From assembly GCA_905221605.1 (NCBI GenBank), contig CAJNDS010002118.1:397501-461500 (forward strand): a stretch of 64,000 nucleotides of DNA, in the 5' to 3' direction. Source of the DNA: Symbiodinium natans (lineage: Eukaryota; Sar; Dinophyceae; Suessiales; Symbiodiniaceae). The notes under the pieces are model-generated. The model saw only the letters and a program-made list of their open reading frames with translations, made no database searches and was not told where the DNA came from. Positions within the stretch are counted from its first letter, which is position 1, and each line of letters opens with the position of its first letter. This document shows, piece by piece, positions 40,086-51,295 of the stretch. The translations under genes and the position numbers were made by a program.

Positions 40086-40760
40086 TGGATCTACACACCC
40101 CTTAAACCCCAAACCCTAAATGTTTTGGTGACCGGTGACCTCCTTGTCCGGAGTGTTGACAGCAGAGCGGCTCGTTCGCCTGCGGCCGGGTACCACTTTT
40201 AGTCGTGTTGGGCCGTGACGGTTTGAGGGTTGAGGCTTTAGGAGTTGGGGTTTGGGATTGAGCCCCCTTCTAGGAGCTTCCCTTAACACAGGTTGTAACA
40301 CAGAGCTCGCCGGCAACATCCTAGCCCCTGAGCCCGAAATCCTAAATCCAAGACACTGCAAGTTACATAAAGACTAACCCCAACACGCAAGAACAGAAAA
40401 CCTTCCAAACCCTGCACCAACCCCCCCCCCCCAAAAAAAAAAAAAAAAAAAAAAAACGAACCCCAACCGCAAACCCCAAAACCCCGAAAACCAGAATCCT
40501 AAACCACAGACCCCCCAAACCTAAAACCCTAAACCCCCAAAAACCAAAGCCCTAAAAACCCTGTGCTACTGCCCTGTAACCCCAAAAACCGTAGAACCCC
40601 CTAAACGCCCTATAGCATCCTAAACACTCTAAAGCCCCTAAGCCCTCAAACACCCTCAACCCTCAACCCTAAACCCTAAATGCTAAACGCTAAACCCTAA
40701 GCCCTAAACCCTAAACCCCCAACCCCAAACCCCAAACCCTAAACCCAAACGCTAACCATC
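40086..40760. other. unique stretch then degenerate CCCTAAA with C/A homopolymers
   Basis: 40130-40370 is unique with an 81-codon minus frame but no splice support. 40422-40456 is a C-run followed by a 25 bp A-run. 40460-40760 is degenerate CCCTAAA. Confidence 0.5.
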
Positions 40761-40860
40761 ACACCCTCCGGAGAGTGAACCCGTTGGGGCCTCGGTCGCT
40801 GCGCCGGCGTTGATGAGACTCCACTCCGGCGCGGCCTGGGGAGAGACAACGTGGCGTTTG

Positions 40861-41650
40861 GGTTTAGGGTTTAGGGTTTAGGGTTTGGGGTTTAGGGTTT
40901 AGGGTTTAGGGTTAGGGTTTAGGGTTTAGGGTTCAGGGTTTTGGGCTTAGGGTTTAGGGTTTAGGGTCTGGGTCTAGGGTCTAGGGTCTAGGGTTAGGGT
41001 CTAGGGTTTAGAGTTTAGGGTTTGGGGGTTGCAGGGCTTGCTAGGGCTTGTTAGGGCTTTCGGGGTTTGAGGGTGTTGTGCCCAAAACCAAAACAACTAC
41101 ACCACAAACCCTAAACCCTAAACCCTAAACCCCAAACCCTAAACCCCAAACCCTAAACCCCCACAAAACTAGGCCCTAGACCCTAAACCCTAAACCCCAA
41201 ACCCTAAACCCCAAACCCTAGACCCCAAACTCTAGACCCCAAACCCTAAAACCCTAAACCCCCACAAAACTAGGCCCTAAACCCTAACAAACCCTTAACC
41301 CCCACAAAACTAGGCCCTAAAACCCTAAACCCCAAACCCTAAACCCCAAACCCTAAACCCCAAACCCTAAACCCTAAACCCCAAACCCTAAACCCCAAAC
41401 CCTGCACGGCAAGCCCTGGCCTTCTTTGTGGGGTGCAGAGCTCGGTCGTCTCCTTACGGAGAGCACCTTCCAAGCAAGAGACTCCAATACTTGTAGGGTT
41501 TAGGGTTTAGGGTTTAGGGTTTAGGGTTTAGGGTTTAGGGTTTAGGGTTTAGGGTTTAGGAATTAGGGTTTAGGGCTTAGGGTTTAGGAATTAGGGTTTA
41601 GGGTTTAGGGTTTAGGGTCCAGGGTTTAGGGTTGAGGGTTGAGGGTTTGG
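40861..41650. repeat. three telomere-type arrays with two 90 bp islands
   Basis: TTTAGGG 40861-41035, alternating CCCTAAA/CCCCAAA 41103-41403 with a repeated CCCACAAAACTAGGCCCTA module, and TTTAGGG 41497-41650. Islands at 40760-40857 and 41404-41496 are open on both strands. The first has a fine minus acceptor, TTGTCTCTCCCCAG. Confidence 0.85.
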
Positions 41651-41660
41651 GGTCTACGGT

Positions 41661-41762
41661 CTACTTGAAGGTTCATTGGGTACCTATAACTAGGGAATGC
41701 GGTTATAACCATAGTTAACCTCCTTCGAACCTTACTTCTAAGTACCCATGAACCTCCAAGTA
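41661..41762. mobile_element. introner-like element, family A
   Basis: CTACTTGAAGGTTCATTGGG inverted against CCCATGAACCTCCAAGTA, internal TAACCATAGTTAACC. About 102 bp. Confidence 0.82.
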
Positions 41763-41859
41763 CCCCCCCAAAACCCACAACCTCCGAAAACCCTTCCTTA
41801 CTTGAGGGCGCTGGGCATCTGGGTTCGCTCGCCCATGATTCCGGAATGTGGTGGAGGAA

Positions 41860-42360
41860 GCGCGGGTCGTGGTGACCGAAACGTTTTGATCGAAACGCTT
41901 CAGCCGAAAGTCTCTTAACTGAGTTGCGTTGGAACCTGGTTGTTTCTTCTATTTGCGTTCCTCCTTATGTTTTGTTTCTGTGTTATTGGTGTTTGTTTTT
42001 TTGTTTTTGGCGGGGGGGGGGGGGGTATTTGGGGGAAGCAGAGTGGGGTCAGGTATAAGCGTGAACGGTTCTGGGATGAGGATGTTGGATAAAGTAATTG
42101 GGTATGGTATATTGACTGTGTTTGAACTGTTACGAAGATCTGTGCGAAGATATTTCACAATGCAGCACTTCCAAAAATCTCAACATTTCGAGACAAATTC
42201 TCTGCATTCTTCTCATAAGGAAACAACTCAAGTCTACATGTTCTCAGAAATCTGGCATTTCTCCACTGCAAGTTGTAGCTTCTATCCAAACTCAGATCAT
42301 GACATGCGAGCAACATGTAGCGGCTTGATGGAACACATCTTTGACCCATATTGAACGAAC
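41860..42360 (+). other. array-free stretch with overlapping open frames
   Basis: A 141-codon frame (41929-42354, TTG start, across a G-run) and a 68-codon frame (42122-42328) overlap in plus. The tail reads FSEIWHFSTASCSFYPNSD. No splice-supported choice could be made. Confidence 0.25.
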
Positions 42361-42368
42361 CTGGCTGG

Positions 42369-42467
42369 TTATTGGTAGGGAATGAGGGAATAAGGTACCC
42401 GATACAATCCCTTGAAGGGTATATGTAGGGCCCAAAATTCCCTCATTCCCTGCTAAGAACCAGGGGG
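42369..42467. mobile_element. introner-like element, family F
   Basis: GGTTATTGGTAGGGAATGAG inverted against CTCATTCCCTGCTAAGAACC, internal TACCCGATAC. A half copy lies at 28430-28470. Confidence 0.82.
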
Positions 42468-42599
42468 AATGTCCTTTCCAATGCAGAAGCCTCTGAAATC
42501 GAGGGAACGAGCCCTGCAAGCCCTGTAAACCCCGGAACCATGTAAGCCCTGAAAACCGTACACGCCCTCTAAACCTCGTACCTAGAAGCACTATAGCCC

Positions 42600-43500
42600 T
42601 AAACCCTAAACCCTAAAGGCAAAGCGCCTGGCTCTGTTCGGGAAGGCACACGGCTGCGCTTCCTTCGCCGGATTCTCGGTGAACTGAGTTTGAGTTGCTT
42701 TTCTGGGGCTTGTGCACATTGCTTGCAAGGTGTATGGGGCTTGTAGGGACTTCGGGCTTGTAGGGCTCAAAGGGGTTCAGGGTTATAAGACTTTAAAATA
42801 TAAGGCTCGTTGATACGCCCAGCAGACGTGAAGCAAAATGGGCCAAACTGATCTATGCGTTTGGGAACGCCCTGCGCTGTGGACGCGCCATAAGCGTATT
42901 ACGTCCCAAGTTCATGCGCATTCGGCTGGGCTTGGAACTCAACTCGCCCCAGCTGTGCTTAGAGCTGTCTTAAAAACCTACACTTTGCATGCATCTGTAG
43001 AATCAAAATATGCATAAGGCCAAGAGCGAAGATCATTCCGAAAGCAATCTGGCAAACGTTCTGCCTAAGTCCCAAAACCCCAACCTTGAACCCTAAGCGG
43101 GGGGAGGAAATTCTTTCGAGGTGCCTTGCCCGTTGCACAAGTGTTGCTCGGCTATTTGCCCTCTGGATGGTTTCGCTTGACGTCGTGATCTTGCATTTTT
43201 AGGGGCGTACCCTAAACCCTAAACACTAAACTCTAAACCCTAAACCCCAGCCACACCCCCCCTCCCCCAAAAAAAAGCTTGAGGTGGCTGGAGGTATTGA
43301 GGTGTGATGAGGCATGAGCTGGCTTTCACCAAGTTTTGGACCGGCCTTGCGAAGAGGGTCTCCTGAGGTTGCGGGAAGGCCTTGAAGAAGGTGCGTGAAA
43401 TAGCCTCAACACCCCCATACCCTAAACCCCTAAAGCCACAGGAATCTGCATGCCTCCACATGAACGCCAAAAAAGTCCTGATGGCCAGCTTAAGAACGGG
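42600..43500. other. unique sequence, no supported gene
   Basis: A minus frame at 43240-43470 and a plus stretch at about 42810-42975 (AKLIYAFGNALRCGRAIS) are protein-like but lack splice support. Confidence 0.35.
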
Positions 43501-43501
43501 T

Positions 43502-43682
43502 TAGGGTTTTGGGAGTATAGGGTATAGGGTATAGGGTATAGGGTTTTGGGTTTAGGGTTTAGGGTTTAGAGTTTAGGGTTTAGGGTTTAGGGTTTAGGGT
43601 TTAGGGTTTAGGGTTTAGGGTTTAGGGTTTAGGGTTTAGGGTTTAGGGTTTAGGGTTTAGGGTTTAGGGTTTAGGGTTTAGG
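43502..43682 (+). repeat. GGGTATA then TTTAGGG array
   Basis: Four GGGTATA variants followed by about 20 TTTAGGG units. Confidence 0.93.
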
Positions 43683-43819
43683 GCCCTACACGCCAGGGGC
43701 ATCCTTCCCCCCCTCTCTCTGGGTGTCCTTGGCGCCTTCGTGGAGGCCGGGCGCTGCAGCATCTTTCCCTTCCGCACCACGCGGGCTGCTGGTTAGGTTT
43801 CGTGTTCAGGGGTGTAGTG

Positions 43820-45075
43820 TTTAGGGTTTAGGGTTTAGGGTTTAGGGTTTAGGGTTTCGGGTTTCGGGTTTCGGGTTTAGGGTTTAGGGTTTAGGGTTTA
43901 GGGGTATAGGGGTATCGGGCTTAGGGGTGGGTTTCAGGGTTTCGGGGTTTAGGGGTTTGAGTTGTTTGGAAGTCAGGCTCTTGGGCCGGGGTGTAAGATG
44001 TTTTGGGAATTCAGGTGTCCGGGTGCAGGCAGCCTCGATGTTCGCTTTCTGAATGAGTAAGAAGGCCTGCTGCTTTCGCTGACTAACGAATTTGAGTGAC
44101 ATTGCATGCCCTGTTTTTCTCAAGCCTGGGAACGAAAGAGGAAACACGACAAAGACAACAGCCATTGACCCTATGATTCCTGAGCCTTGATGTCTTTGGA
44201 CCTGGATGCCAGAGGTAGAAAAAACTCACCTGTTTTCGTTGAGTCTTGTTGGCAAGTCATTGTCCCATCTTAGGCGTCTGAACGGTACAAAAGGCTCAGA
44301 AACAATAACCGTCCTAAAAAACTATAGAACAAACCCATCCTAAACTGGTGAAATGCAACATTTGGCATTAGATTTGTTGGGGCGGTCAGAATGCTTGCCC
44401 CATGAAGACAACTACAAAGACACTCGACATATGACTCACTGAACTTGTAGGGCTTCTTGATGACACGAGATGAAGGCGACATTCATAATTTGCCTGAACG
44501 ACAAGGATTTCAATCAGGCACCTAAAAATGACATAGGCTACCCGAAGATGAAGCGAGCATCCAAGACAGTAACATGGGAAGCGAGGAAAGATTCCAGCTA
44601 TAGAATGGCATGCTGAATCTACAAAGGGTTTAAGGTTCAGGGTTTAAGGATATTCAAAACCTGGACGGAACAAAGGGGCCGCAATTTCGTTCAGACCACA
44701 TGTGGCTAACCTGTACTTAAACCCCAAACCCTAGACCCCAGGCCCTAAACCCTAAACCCTAAATCCTAAACCCTAACCCGAAACCCTGAAACTCCGGCAC
44801 CTCTGAAGGTGGAGGCCGCCCGCTGGGTTTCGACCCTGCCTCCGGTTGCAAACCAGGGTGGAAGGCGGCAAAAGCTGGGTTTAGGGTTTAGAGTTTGGTG
44901 TTTAGGGTTTAGGGTTTCGGGTTTCGGGTTTCGGGTTTCGGGTTTCAAGTGTCGGGTTTCGGGTTTAGCGTTTGGGGTTGAGGGTTTCGGGCTTAGGGTT
45001 TTTAGGGCTGAGGGTAGGGTCTAAGGGTTTCTAGTGCAGAGACTTATGTTTAGGATTTAGGAGACTTCAAGCTTG
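43820..45075. other. arrays and unassigned unique sequence
   Basis: TTTAGGG/TTTCGGG units at 43820-43950 and 44878-44990. 43980-44640 is array-free, with 60-93 codon frames but no accepted exon. Island 44785-44878 is open on both strands. Confidence 0.45.
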
Positions 45076-45079
45076 GTAG

Positions 45080-45175
45080 CCTAGTACCATGCTGTGATAA
45101 GGGTACCCTTTTTGGGCTGGTTATTTATAAGCGTACCTAGAACCAAAAAAAGGGCAAAGGGCACCACTGGCCTGC
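45080..45175. mobile_element. introner-like element, family D
   Basis: AAGGGTACCCTTTTTGGGC and AAAAAAAGGGCAAAGGGCAC arms as in the other family D copies, more diverged. Confidence 0.62.
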
Positions 45176-45599
45176 CAAGCAAAAGGGGCCATTGTCGGGG
45201 CCTAGGGTGACAAAATAAGCCCTAAGCCCTAAAGCCCAAGCCTTAAACCCTAAACCCGAAACCCTAAGCCCTAAGCCCTAAACCTAAACCCTAAACCCTT
45301 AACGTGGCGAGGGCGAACTTTGAACTTCAAGGACCCCCCAAAAAGCCCAGGCACCCTCGTCACCCGGAGCCGGCCCCATGCATCCACGAACCCTCAATCG
45401 CCTCTCACACCCTAAACCCATAAGCCACACCTTGGGCCCTAAACCCTAAACCCTAAACCCTAAGCCCCAAACCCTAAACCCCAAACCCGAAACCCCAAAC
45501 CCCTAAACCCTAAACCCCCTATACCCCCTAGACCCTAAACCCCTACATCCCGAAACCCCAAACCCCAAGACCCATAAACACATAAACTCCCTGAACCTA

Positions 45600-45686
45600 C
45601 TATTTGCTTCAGAACCCCCACAAAAACAAAAACAATGATCCCTATATCACCCTTATAAGGAAGAATACTATATATTTTTGGGGGCT
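45600..45686. mobile_element. family C element truncated by an array
   Basis: CTATTTGCTTCAGAACCCCC left arm and the CCTTATAAGGAAGAATA core are intact. The right arm is replaced by CCCTAAA units from 45687. Confidence 0.75.
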
Positions 45687-46101
45687 AAACCCTAAACCCT
45701 AAACCCTAAACCCTAAACCCTAAACCCTAAACCCTAAACCCTAAACCCTCAGCCTTAAGCCATTGATAGCTACCTGGAGGTGCCTCCGGTGGGCCGGCGA
45801 ATGCCAGGCCTAGCAGCCTCTGGCGTTGGGACTCGAAGACCCCACGCTTCACGGTCGAAGTCTGAGCCGTGGAGTCAGGGTTTAGGGTGTAGGGTTTAGG
45901 GTTTAGGGTTTAGGGTTTAGGGTTTAGGGTTTGGGGTTTAGGGTTTAGGGTTTAGGGTTTAGGGTTTAGGGTTTAGGGTTTGGGGTTTGGGGTTTGGGGT
46001 TTGGGGTTTAGGGTTTAGGGTTTAGGGTTTAGGGTTTAGGGTTTAGGGTTTAGGGTTTAGGGTTTGGGGTTTGGGGTTTAGGGTTTAGGGTTTAGGGTTT
46101 A
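45687..46101. repeat. CCCTAAA array, 130 bp island, TTTAGGG array
   Basis: CCCTAAA 45687-45750 and TTTAGGG/TTTGGGG 45880-46101. The island between is fully open on both strands (plus SYLEVPPVGRRMPGLAAS; minus TVKRGVFESQRQRLLGL), an exon candidate whose strand cannot be decided. Confidence 0.85.
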
Positions 46102-46312
46102 GTTGAAATTATTAAGGGTTCAGGTCCGGGGAAGTTTCGAGGAAAGTTTCTTTTTTGACTTTGAAAATTTCAAGTTACAGGGCCTTGAGGGTTTAGGGTT
46201 CAGGGCTTTGGGCTTCCGGTTTAGGGTTTAGTGTAAGTCGTATTCGCTCGCTCGGATGTAAAAACCCCCGAACCACTCGCTCCAGCTCGGTAAAGTTACG
46301 CCCACCTCTCTC

Positions 46313-46314
46313 CC

Positions 46315-46378
<64 letters not shown>
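46313..46378 (+). repeat. poly-C tract of about 64 bp
   Basis: Uninterrupted C from about 46315 to 46377, flanked by CCCT-rich sequence. The length may be an assembly estimate. Confidence 0.9.
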
Positions 46379-46379
<1 letters not shown>

Positions 46380-46920
46380 TCCCCTCCCCTCCCCTCCCCT
46401 TCCCTCCCTCCCTCCCAGTAGGTCTCTGACAGGGGTGACACATATGGGGATACTTCCTTGTTAAAAACCAAAAGTGTTCGGGGTTCATGGATGAAACCAC
46501 AAGCTTCCCTGCAAGCACGTTAGATCCAAAGTAGTACGAAGTACCGGGCAGGAAAACCCCAAACCCGAAAAAGGCCCTTAAACCCTCAACCCGAAAAAGG
46601 CACCCGAATCCAAAACCCCAACACCATCTGGAATGCTTGCCAGGGTGCCGTCGAAAAGCAGATGGCTTCATGCACCTTTTGTCGAGATGGTCTGGGTGCT
46701 TCGGTCTTGGAGCCTATGGGGTCTGGGGCGGCTGTAGGCTGGGGCCCTGAACCCTCAGCCCTAAATCCCTTAAACCCTCAACCCTAAATTCCCCGAGTGA
46801 AATTCTGACCAACTCGCCCTACACCCTGAAGCCTCGACAAGAGCCCAAGTAGCCCTAGACCCTAAACCCGAAAGCAGGGCCAAGTCGATCGGTCGACCAT
46901 GCTGGAAAACCCTAAGCCCG

Positions 46921-47085
46921 GTTTAGGGTTTAGGGTTTAGGGTTTATGGTTTATGGTTTCGGGTTGCGGGTTTAGGGTTTAGGGTTTAGGGTTTAGGGTT
47001 TAGGGTTTAGGGTTTAGGGTTTAGGGTTTACGGTTTACGGTTTATGGTTTAGGGTTTCGGGTTGAGGGTTTCGGGTTGAGGGTTT
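46921..47085 (+). repeat. TTTAGGG array with variant ends
   Basis: A perfect core flanked on both sides by TTTATGG, TTTACGG and TTTCGGG variants, the pattern expected when only the centre is being homogenised. Confidence 0.92.
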
Positions 47086-47099
47086 ACAGACCCTAAACC

Positions 47100-47860
47100 C
47101 TAAACCCACGTCGCAGTTGGGCCCGTATCCCGCTTGGGATGCTTCGCTTTGGAAGCTCCTCGCGGGATTTCGAGACCCTCGCTCTGCCATTCGGTCTTCA
47201 AGGCTGAGGGCTTCTCACCAGGCTTTGAGCATAAGGGCTGGCTCGTTTCGGGAAGCCTCCGCTCAGGAATGTTAAGCCCACATTGGCAAACCAAAGCCAC
47301 GAAGCCCTCAACACTGGCGCATCCCTAACTTCCCAGCTTGTCCTTTTTTAACAGGCTGCGCCCTAGCCGACCCCGAGCCCCACCCCCCGAAAACCCCTAA
47401 ACCTCTAAGCTCGAGGCCATTGGGCTTACAGGCTTTGCAGGTTTAGAGGATTCATAGGGCTTATAGTGTTTATAGGGCTTTGTAAGGCTTCTGGAGTTTA
47501 TAGGGTATATAGAAGGTTATTACAGGGATTCTAGAGGCTTCTAGAGTTTTTTTAGGGGTTCATAGGATAAGGATGCCCTGCTTGGAGTTTCATGGGCACT
47601 TCTAAGGAATGTAGTCAGCAGGGGAACTGTGGGTAAAACCTTATTTAGGGTCCTTCGAACCCGACTTATAAGACCCATGAACCAGGGTCGACTTGACCCT
47701 AAACCATGAACCCTAAACCCTAAACCCTAAGTCCCAAACCCTAAGCCCTAAACCCTAAACCCCAAACCCCGAACCCCGAACCCCAAACCCTAAACCCTAA
47801 ACCCCAAACCGTAATTCCCTAAGCCCTACTTACAAGCACCCACGACCCCCCAGAGCTCAT
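47100..47860. other. unique and degenerate sequence, no supported gene
   Basis: 47100-47330 is open on both strands (about 65 codons each). A weak family A-like copy lies at 47580-47690 and CCCTAAA/CCCCAAA at 47700-47815. Confidence 0.4.
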
Positions 47861-47867
47861 TCATGGT

Positions 47868-47945
47868 TGGGATGGTCTAAAAAATTTTAAAACTTATATT
47901 CCTTATTGTGTTTAAGTACCCTTAAAGATGTAAAATGCTAATTGC
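47868..47945. mobile_element. short dispersed repeat, family I
   Basis: TATTCCTTATTGTGTTTAAG and TACCCTTAAAGATGTAAAAT shared with 19160-19236. Confidence 0.55.
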
Positions 47946-48063
47946 CTCACTATGACAAAGAGAGCGGGCCCCAGGGCCTCGAGCCGCGTGGCGGAGAAGC
48001 GCCGGCCGCAGCGGCCGCAGCTGAGAAGCGGCGCTGGGACGGCAGCGAAGGCCTGCCATCGAC

Positions 48064-48310
48064 AATCGGGGGTTTAGGGTTTGGGGTTTGGGGTTTGGGG
48101 TTTGGGGTTTAGGGTTTAGGGCTTGGGGTTTAGGGTTTAGGGTTTAGGGTTTAGGGTTTAGGGTTTAGGGGGTTCTGGGTTTCAGTGGTTCTGGGTCAGG
48201 TTTAGGGGTTTAGGGGCTTTGGCGGCTTCAGGGTTTGCGGGTTTATGAATTTGGGTTTATGGGCATCGGGTTTTGGTGCTTGAGAGTTTGGGGCGGGGTT
48301 TAGGGTTTAG
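48064..48310 (+). repeat. TTTGGGG/TTTAGGG array and degenerate tail
   Basis: Five TTTGGGG units, then about ten TTTAGGG units, then loose G-rich variants. Confidence 0.85.
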
Positions 48311-48366
48311 GGTAACTACTCATTTTGGGTTCGCTTGATTGTTTTGGGAGGGTATAAAAGGCGAAC

Positions 48367-48738
48367 CCTGTAGGTTTAGAGTTTCGCGTTTGGGGCCACT
48401 CCGGGAGCCCTACTTGAAGGTTCATGGCACTTATTAACCAATTATAACTGTACTTATAACTGTACTCATAAGTGTACATATAAGTGTACTCATAACTGTA
48501 CTTATAACTGTACTTATAACTGTACTTATAGCTGTACTTATAACTGTACTGATAACTGTACTTGTAACCATACTAGGGCGCTTCAGGGGCTTGTCAGTGG
48601 GCTATAAGTATAGTTCTAATTGGTTAATAAGTACCATGAACCCCCAAGTAGCACTTGTCGGCCTCCTCTGGCAGACGCTCCAAGGCATCCGCGGGGTTCA
48701 GCCTATGCACGTCAGGAATCTTAGTTGCTGACTCAAGA
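48367..48738 (-). CDS. two-exon model flanking a family A introner
   Basis: Exon 48738-48642 follows AACCTAG and reads LESATKIPDVHRLNPADA and LERLPEEADKCYLG, ending at GGG/GTTCATGG inside the element. Exon 48409-48367 starts after TTCAAGTAG in phase 0 and reads GSRSGPKRETLNLQ up to CAGG/GTTCGCC. Both splice sites are made by the inverted ends of the 48410-48641 element. The first exon is strikingly protein-like. Function unknown. Confidence 0.52.
48410..48641. mobile_element. family A introner expanded by 12 bp tandem units
   Basis: Arms CTACTTGAAGGTTCATGGC and CCATGAACCCCCAAGTAG. The centre holds about ten copies of ATAACTGTACTT, a unit single in other copies, doubling the element length. 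Confidence 0.85.
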
Positions 48739-48784
48739 CTAGGTTTTTCGGGAACCCCCGCAAGCAATGCCCTAGGTACTAGAC

Positions 48785-48845
48785 AGAGACAGAGGCAGAG
48801 GCAGAGGCAGAGGCAGAGGCAGAGAGAGAGAGAGAGAGAGAGAGA
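48785..48845 (+). repeat. GAGGCA/GA simple repeat
   Basis: Six CAGAGG-type units then (GA)n. Confidence 0.9.
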
Positions 48846-48930
48846 TGGACAGGTAGACCGGCAGAAAGTCTTGCATCTCGAGATATCTTGGGGCTTGGAA
48901 GGTTGTCGAGGTAAAAAAGAGGGGGGGGGC

Positions 48931-49037
48931 TTCTGGATGTCAGATGAGGAGCAACTGTGCGCGAATAGTTTCCAGTTGCTTGCTGCCCTTCTTGGAGTTG
49001 TCTAAGCATTAAGACCACAAGAGCGCTAATCTTCAAG
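48931..49037 (-). CDS. possible exon upstream of 48738-48367
   Basis: Starts after CAGGTCAG and reads LKISALVVLMLRQLQEGQ and ATGNYSRTVAPHLTSR. The donor is unclear, and the phase to the next exon is not resolved. Confidence 0.33.
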
Positions 49038-49046
49038 CTGACCTGG

Positions 49047-49142
49047 GGTTTAGGGTTTAGGGTTTAGGGTTTAGGGTTTAGGATTTAGGGTTTAGGGTTT
49101 AGGGTTTAGGGTTTAGGGTTTAGGGTTTAGGGTTTAGGGTTT
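49047..49142 (+). repeat. TTTAGGG array
   Basis: About 13 units, ending in TTTGGGA. Confidence 0.92.
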
Positions 49143-49149
49143 GGGAACC

Positions 49150-50450
49150 CTCAACCCCAAACCCGAGACCTAGGAGGCTAAAAGCTTGAGGGTTCTGTCC
49201 TTTGGGTCGGAGGTAGGGTCTAGGTGTAGGTTTAGGGTTGTCGGGTTCAGAGTTTAGAGTTTTTCGCTTCAGGTTTTGTGGCTTTGTGCTGCGCTACGTG
49301 CTAGCCGACTGGATGTACAGTCGGGTGTGGGACTCGATCCGTTTCAAGGGCGTAGTCCTCAAGGCCCATGTTCTCTCATGAAGGTCTGCTAAAGGCTTAT
49401 TTGGGGTTTAGGGTTTAGGGTTTAGGGTTACTTACACCCCGCTCTCTCTTACGCACGCCTGTATCCTTAAGCTTGGGGTCTCTCCAAGGGTTTACCCAGT
49501 GATGAGACATCAAGGAAAGGGCCCAACCTCGGGTTTCAGGGTTTAGGGTTTAGGGTTTAGGGCTGAGGGTTTAGGGTTTAGGGTTTAGGGTTTAGGGTTT
49601 AGGATTCAAATGCCAAGCTCCCACCTCTCCGACCGGCACATGATCGGCGGAGACTTGGACCGTCGGCACCGCTGCGGCCCGGGCCTACTCACTTCAGGGG
49701 AGTTCTACTCGGACCCTTGGGGATGTGCACCTAAGAGGTTCCCTTAATACATCCCTAAGTTGGCCCTCTTGTTCCTTAGAGGATCTTGAAAGAGGGTCCC
49801 GAAACCCAGCTCAGGTTACCCTAAAAGGCCCCAACACCCCGAATCTTCTAAGCCCACACCATGAAGAGGCCGGGCGACGTGTCATCCGAGCGGGCCGGAT
49901 CTCCTGGCCACAGAAAGGAAGCTCTAAAAGCAAGAGAGGGATCTCCCCCTGAACCCGAAACCCTTAGAATTCCGGTGGCGCAGCAGAATCATCAGAACTT
50001 TCGGGCGTAGTATCTTGGGCCCCAACGGCCCAGAGACCGGGGGAGGGGCAACAGAGGTATCCAACACTCTAGTGCAGCCCCGTCTATTTTGGGAGGCAGC
50101 GGAAACCCTAAACCGCAAACCTGAGATCCCTAACTTGACGACCTCCTAAGCCTCTCTCGCTCCTGCCGCCACGGAGCTCTGGCAACTGGAGCCCTGGCGC
50201 ACACTTGGAGGCTTATGGGTCGTTGCAGCTGGGGCTATGAGTAGGGCAACTGCAGTGCACGACAGGTTATAACCGTATTTGGGGGTCTTATCATTCTGCT
50301 CATTTACTACCCATGACACTTCCGGCCAGGGACTGCCGAGCCCTAAATTCCCACACCTCGTGCATCTTGGAACCCTCGAAAACTTGAACCCGTAGTTGAT
50401 GTGCCAGACTAGCTAGTTCTGCCCCATTCAGGTAGATATCACCAGGAAAC
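49150..50450. other. unassigned sequence with short arrays
   Basis: TTTAGGG runs at 49403-49430 and 49540-49605. The unique parts carry 64-75 codon frames without splice support. Confidence 0.4.
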
Positions 50451-50460
50451 GATTCGAAGG

Positions 50461-50646
50461 ATGCGACAATCTAACACACTTTGGCAAACAACCAACGACT
50501 GGCGTTCACAACAAGACTTCCGGCAATGTATCAACATGGGCATTTCCAAAATTAGGGTTCGCCACTTATATGCCCAAAAGTATATGGTTTATTCTGGGAA
50601 CCCCCTCCAAAAACAGTACTCTCAGTTTGGGAAACTCACTTATTGA
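50461..50646 (+). CDS. small ATG open frame, unknown protein
   Basis: 61 codons from ATG to TGA: MRQSNTLWQTTNDWRSQQ, RQCINMGISKIRVRHLY, KYMVYSGNPLQKQYSQF. Normal composition in an array-free, AT-richer stretch. No splice partners were identified. Confidence 0.3.
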   Translation: MRQSNTLWQTTNDWRSQQDFRQCINMGISKIRVRHLYAQKYMVYSGNPLQKQYSQFGKLTY

Positions 50647-50979
50647 CTGAACTACGGGGGCCGGAAAAAGGTGCGGGGGTGGGCTGGGCTTCCCGGCGAC
50701 GTCTAAGCTTCGCAGAAACCGCTCGATCTCCTTGCAGCTTTTGGGTTTTGGGTAGGGCCACTTTAGAATCTGGGATTGTACGGATTTTAGGGTTTCAGGG
50801 TTCAGGGTTTTGGGGGGGCTAGGGGCTTCGGGGTGTAGGGTGTGTGGTTTTCAGGGACCCTTGCCCTTCCTCGTCTACCCTTGAACCCGAAAACCTCAAA
50901 CCCTCGAAGCCCTAAGACCCTCACCCTAACCCTAAACACTCTCGTGTCTATGTATATTTAGCGTAAGGGGCCAGCAACA

Positions 50980-51295
50980 TATTCCGTGAACAGTTCATGA
51001 GCGAGCAGTTGGTTCGTGAACGGTTCGTGGGCGAGCAACCGCCCACGACTTGCCCACGCCTAACTTCAAATTCTTTGCCTGCGCACGTTTGCCCACGACT
51101 TATTCACATTTGTCCGCGCAGGGATAAGGATCACAGAAAGAACCTGAGGACAGGCCGGAGGAAAGCTGGCTTGAGGAACAGCATGCAAAGTGAACCTTTT
51201 CCAAGGGGCGGATGGGTATGGCTGCGTTGCGTGACACGCTGCTTGACTAGTAATTGCTTCGACTTGAGACGCCAAACCCAAAACCCTGAACTTGG
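50980..51295 (+). CDS. possible ATG frame with 26 bp duplication
   Basis: 103-codon frame from ATG 50997, entering telomere-like sequence at its end. The start overlaps a degenerate tandem pair (GTGAACAGTTCATGAGCGAGC and GTGAACGGTTCGTGGGCGAGC, described by position 50985-51040). Weak. Confidence 0.2.

Noticed and set aside
46193-46671. Poly-Gly and Gly-rich minus proteins
   Set aside because: Produced by the poly-C tract.
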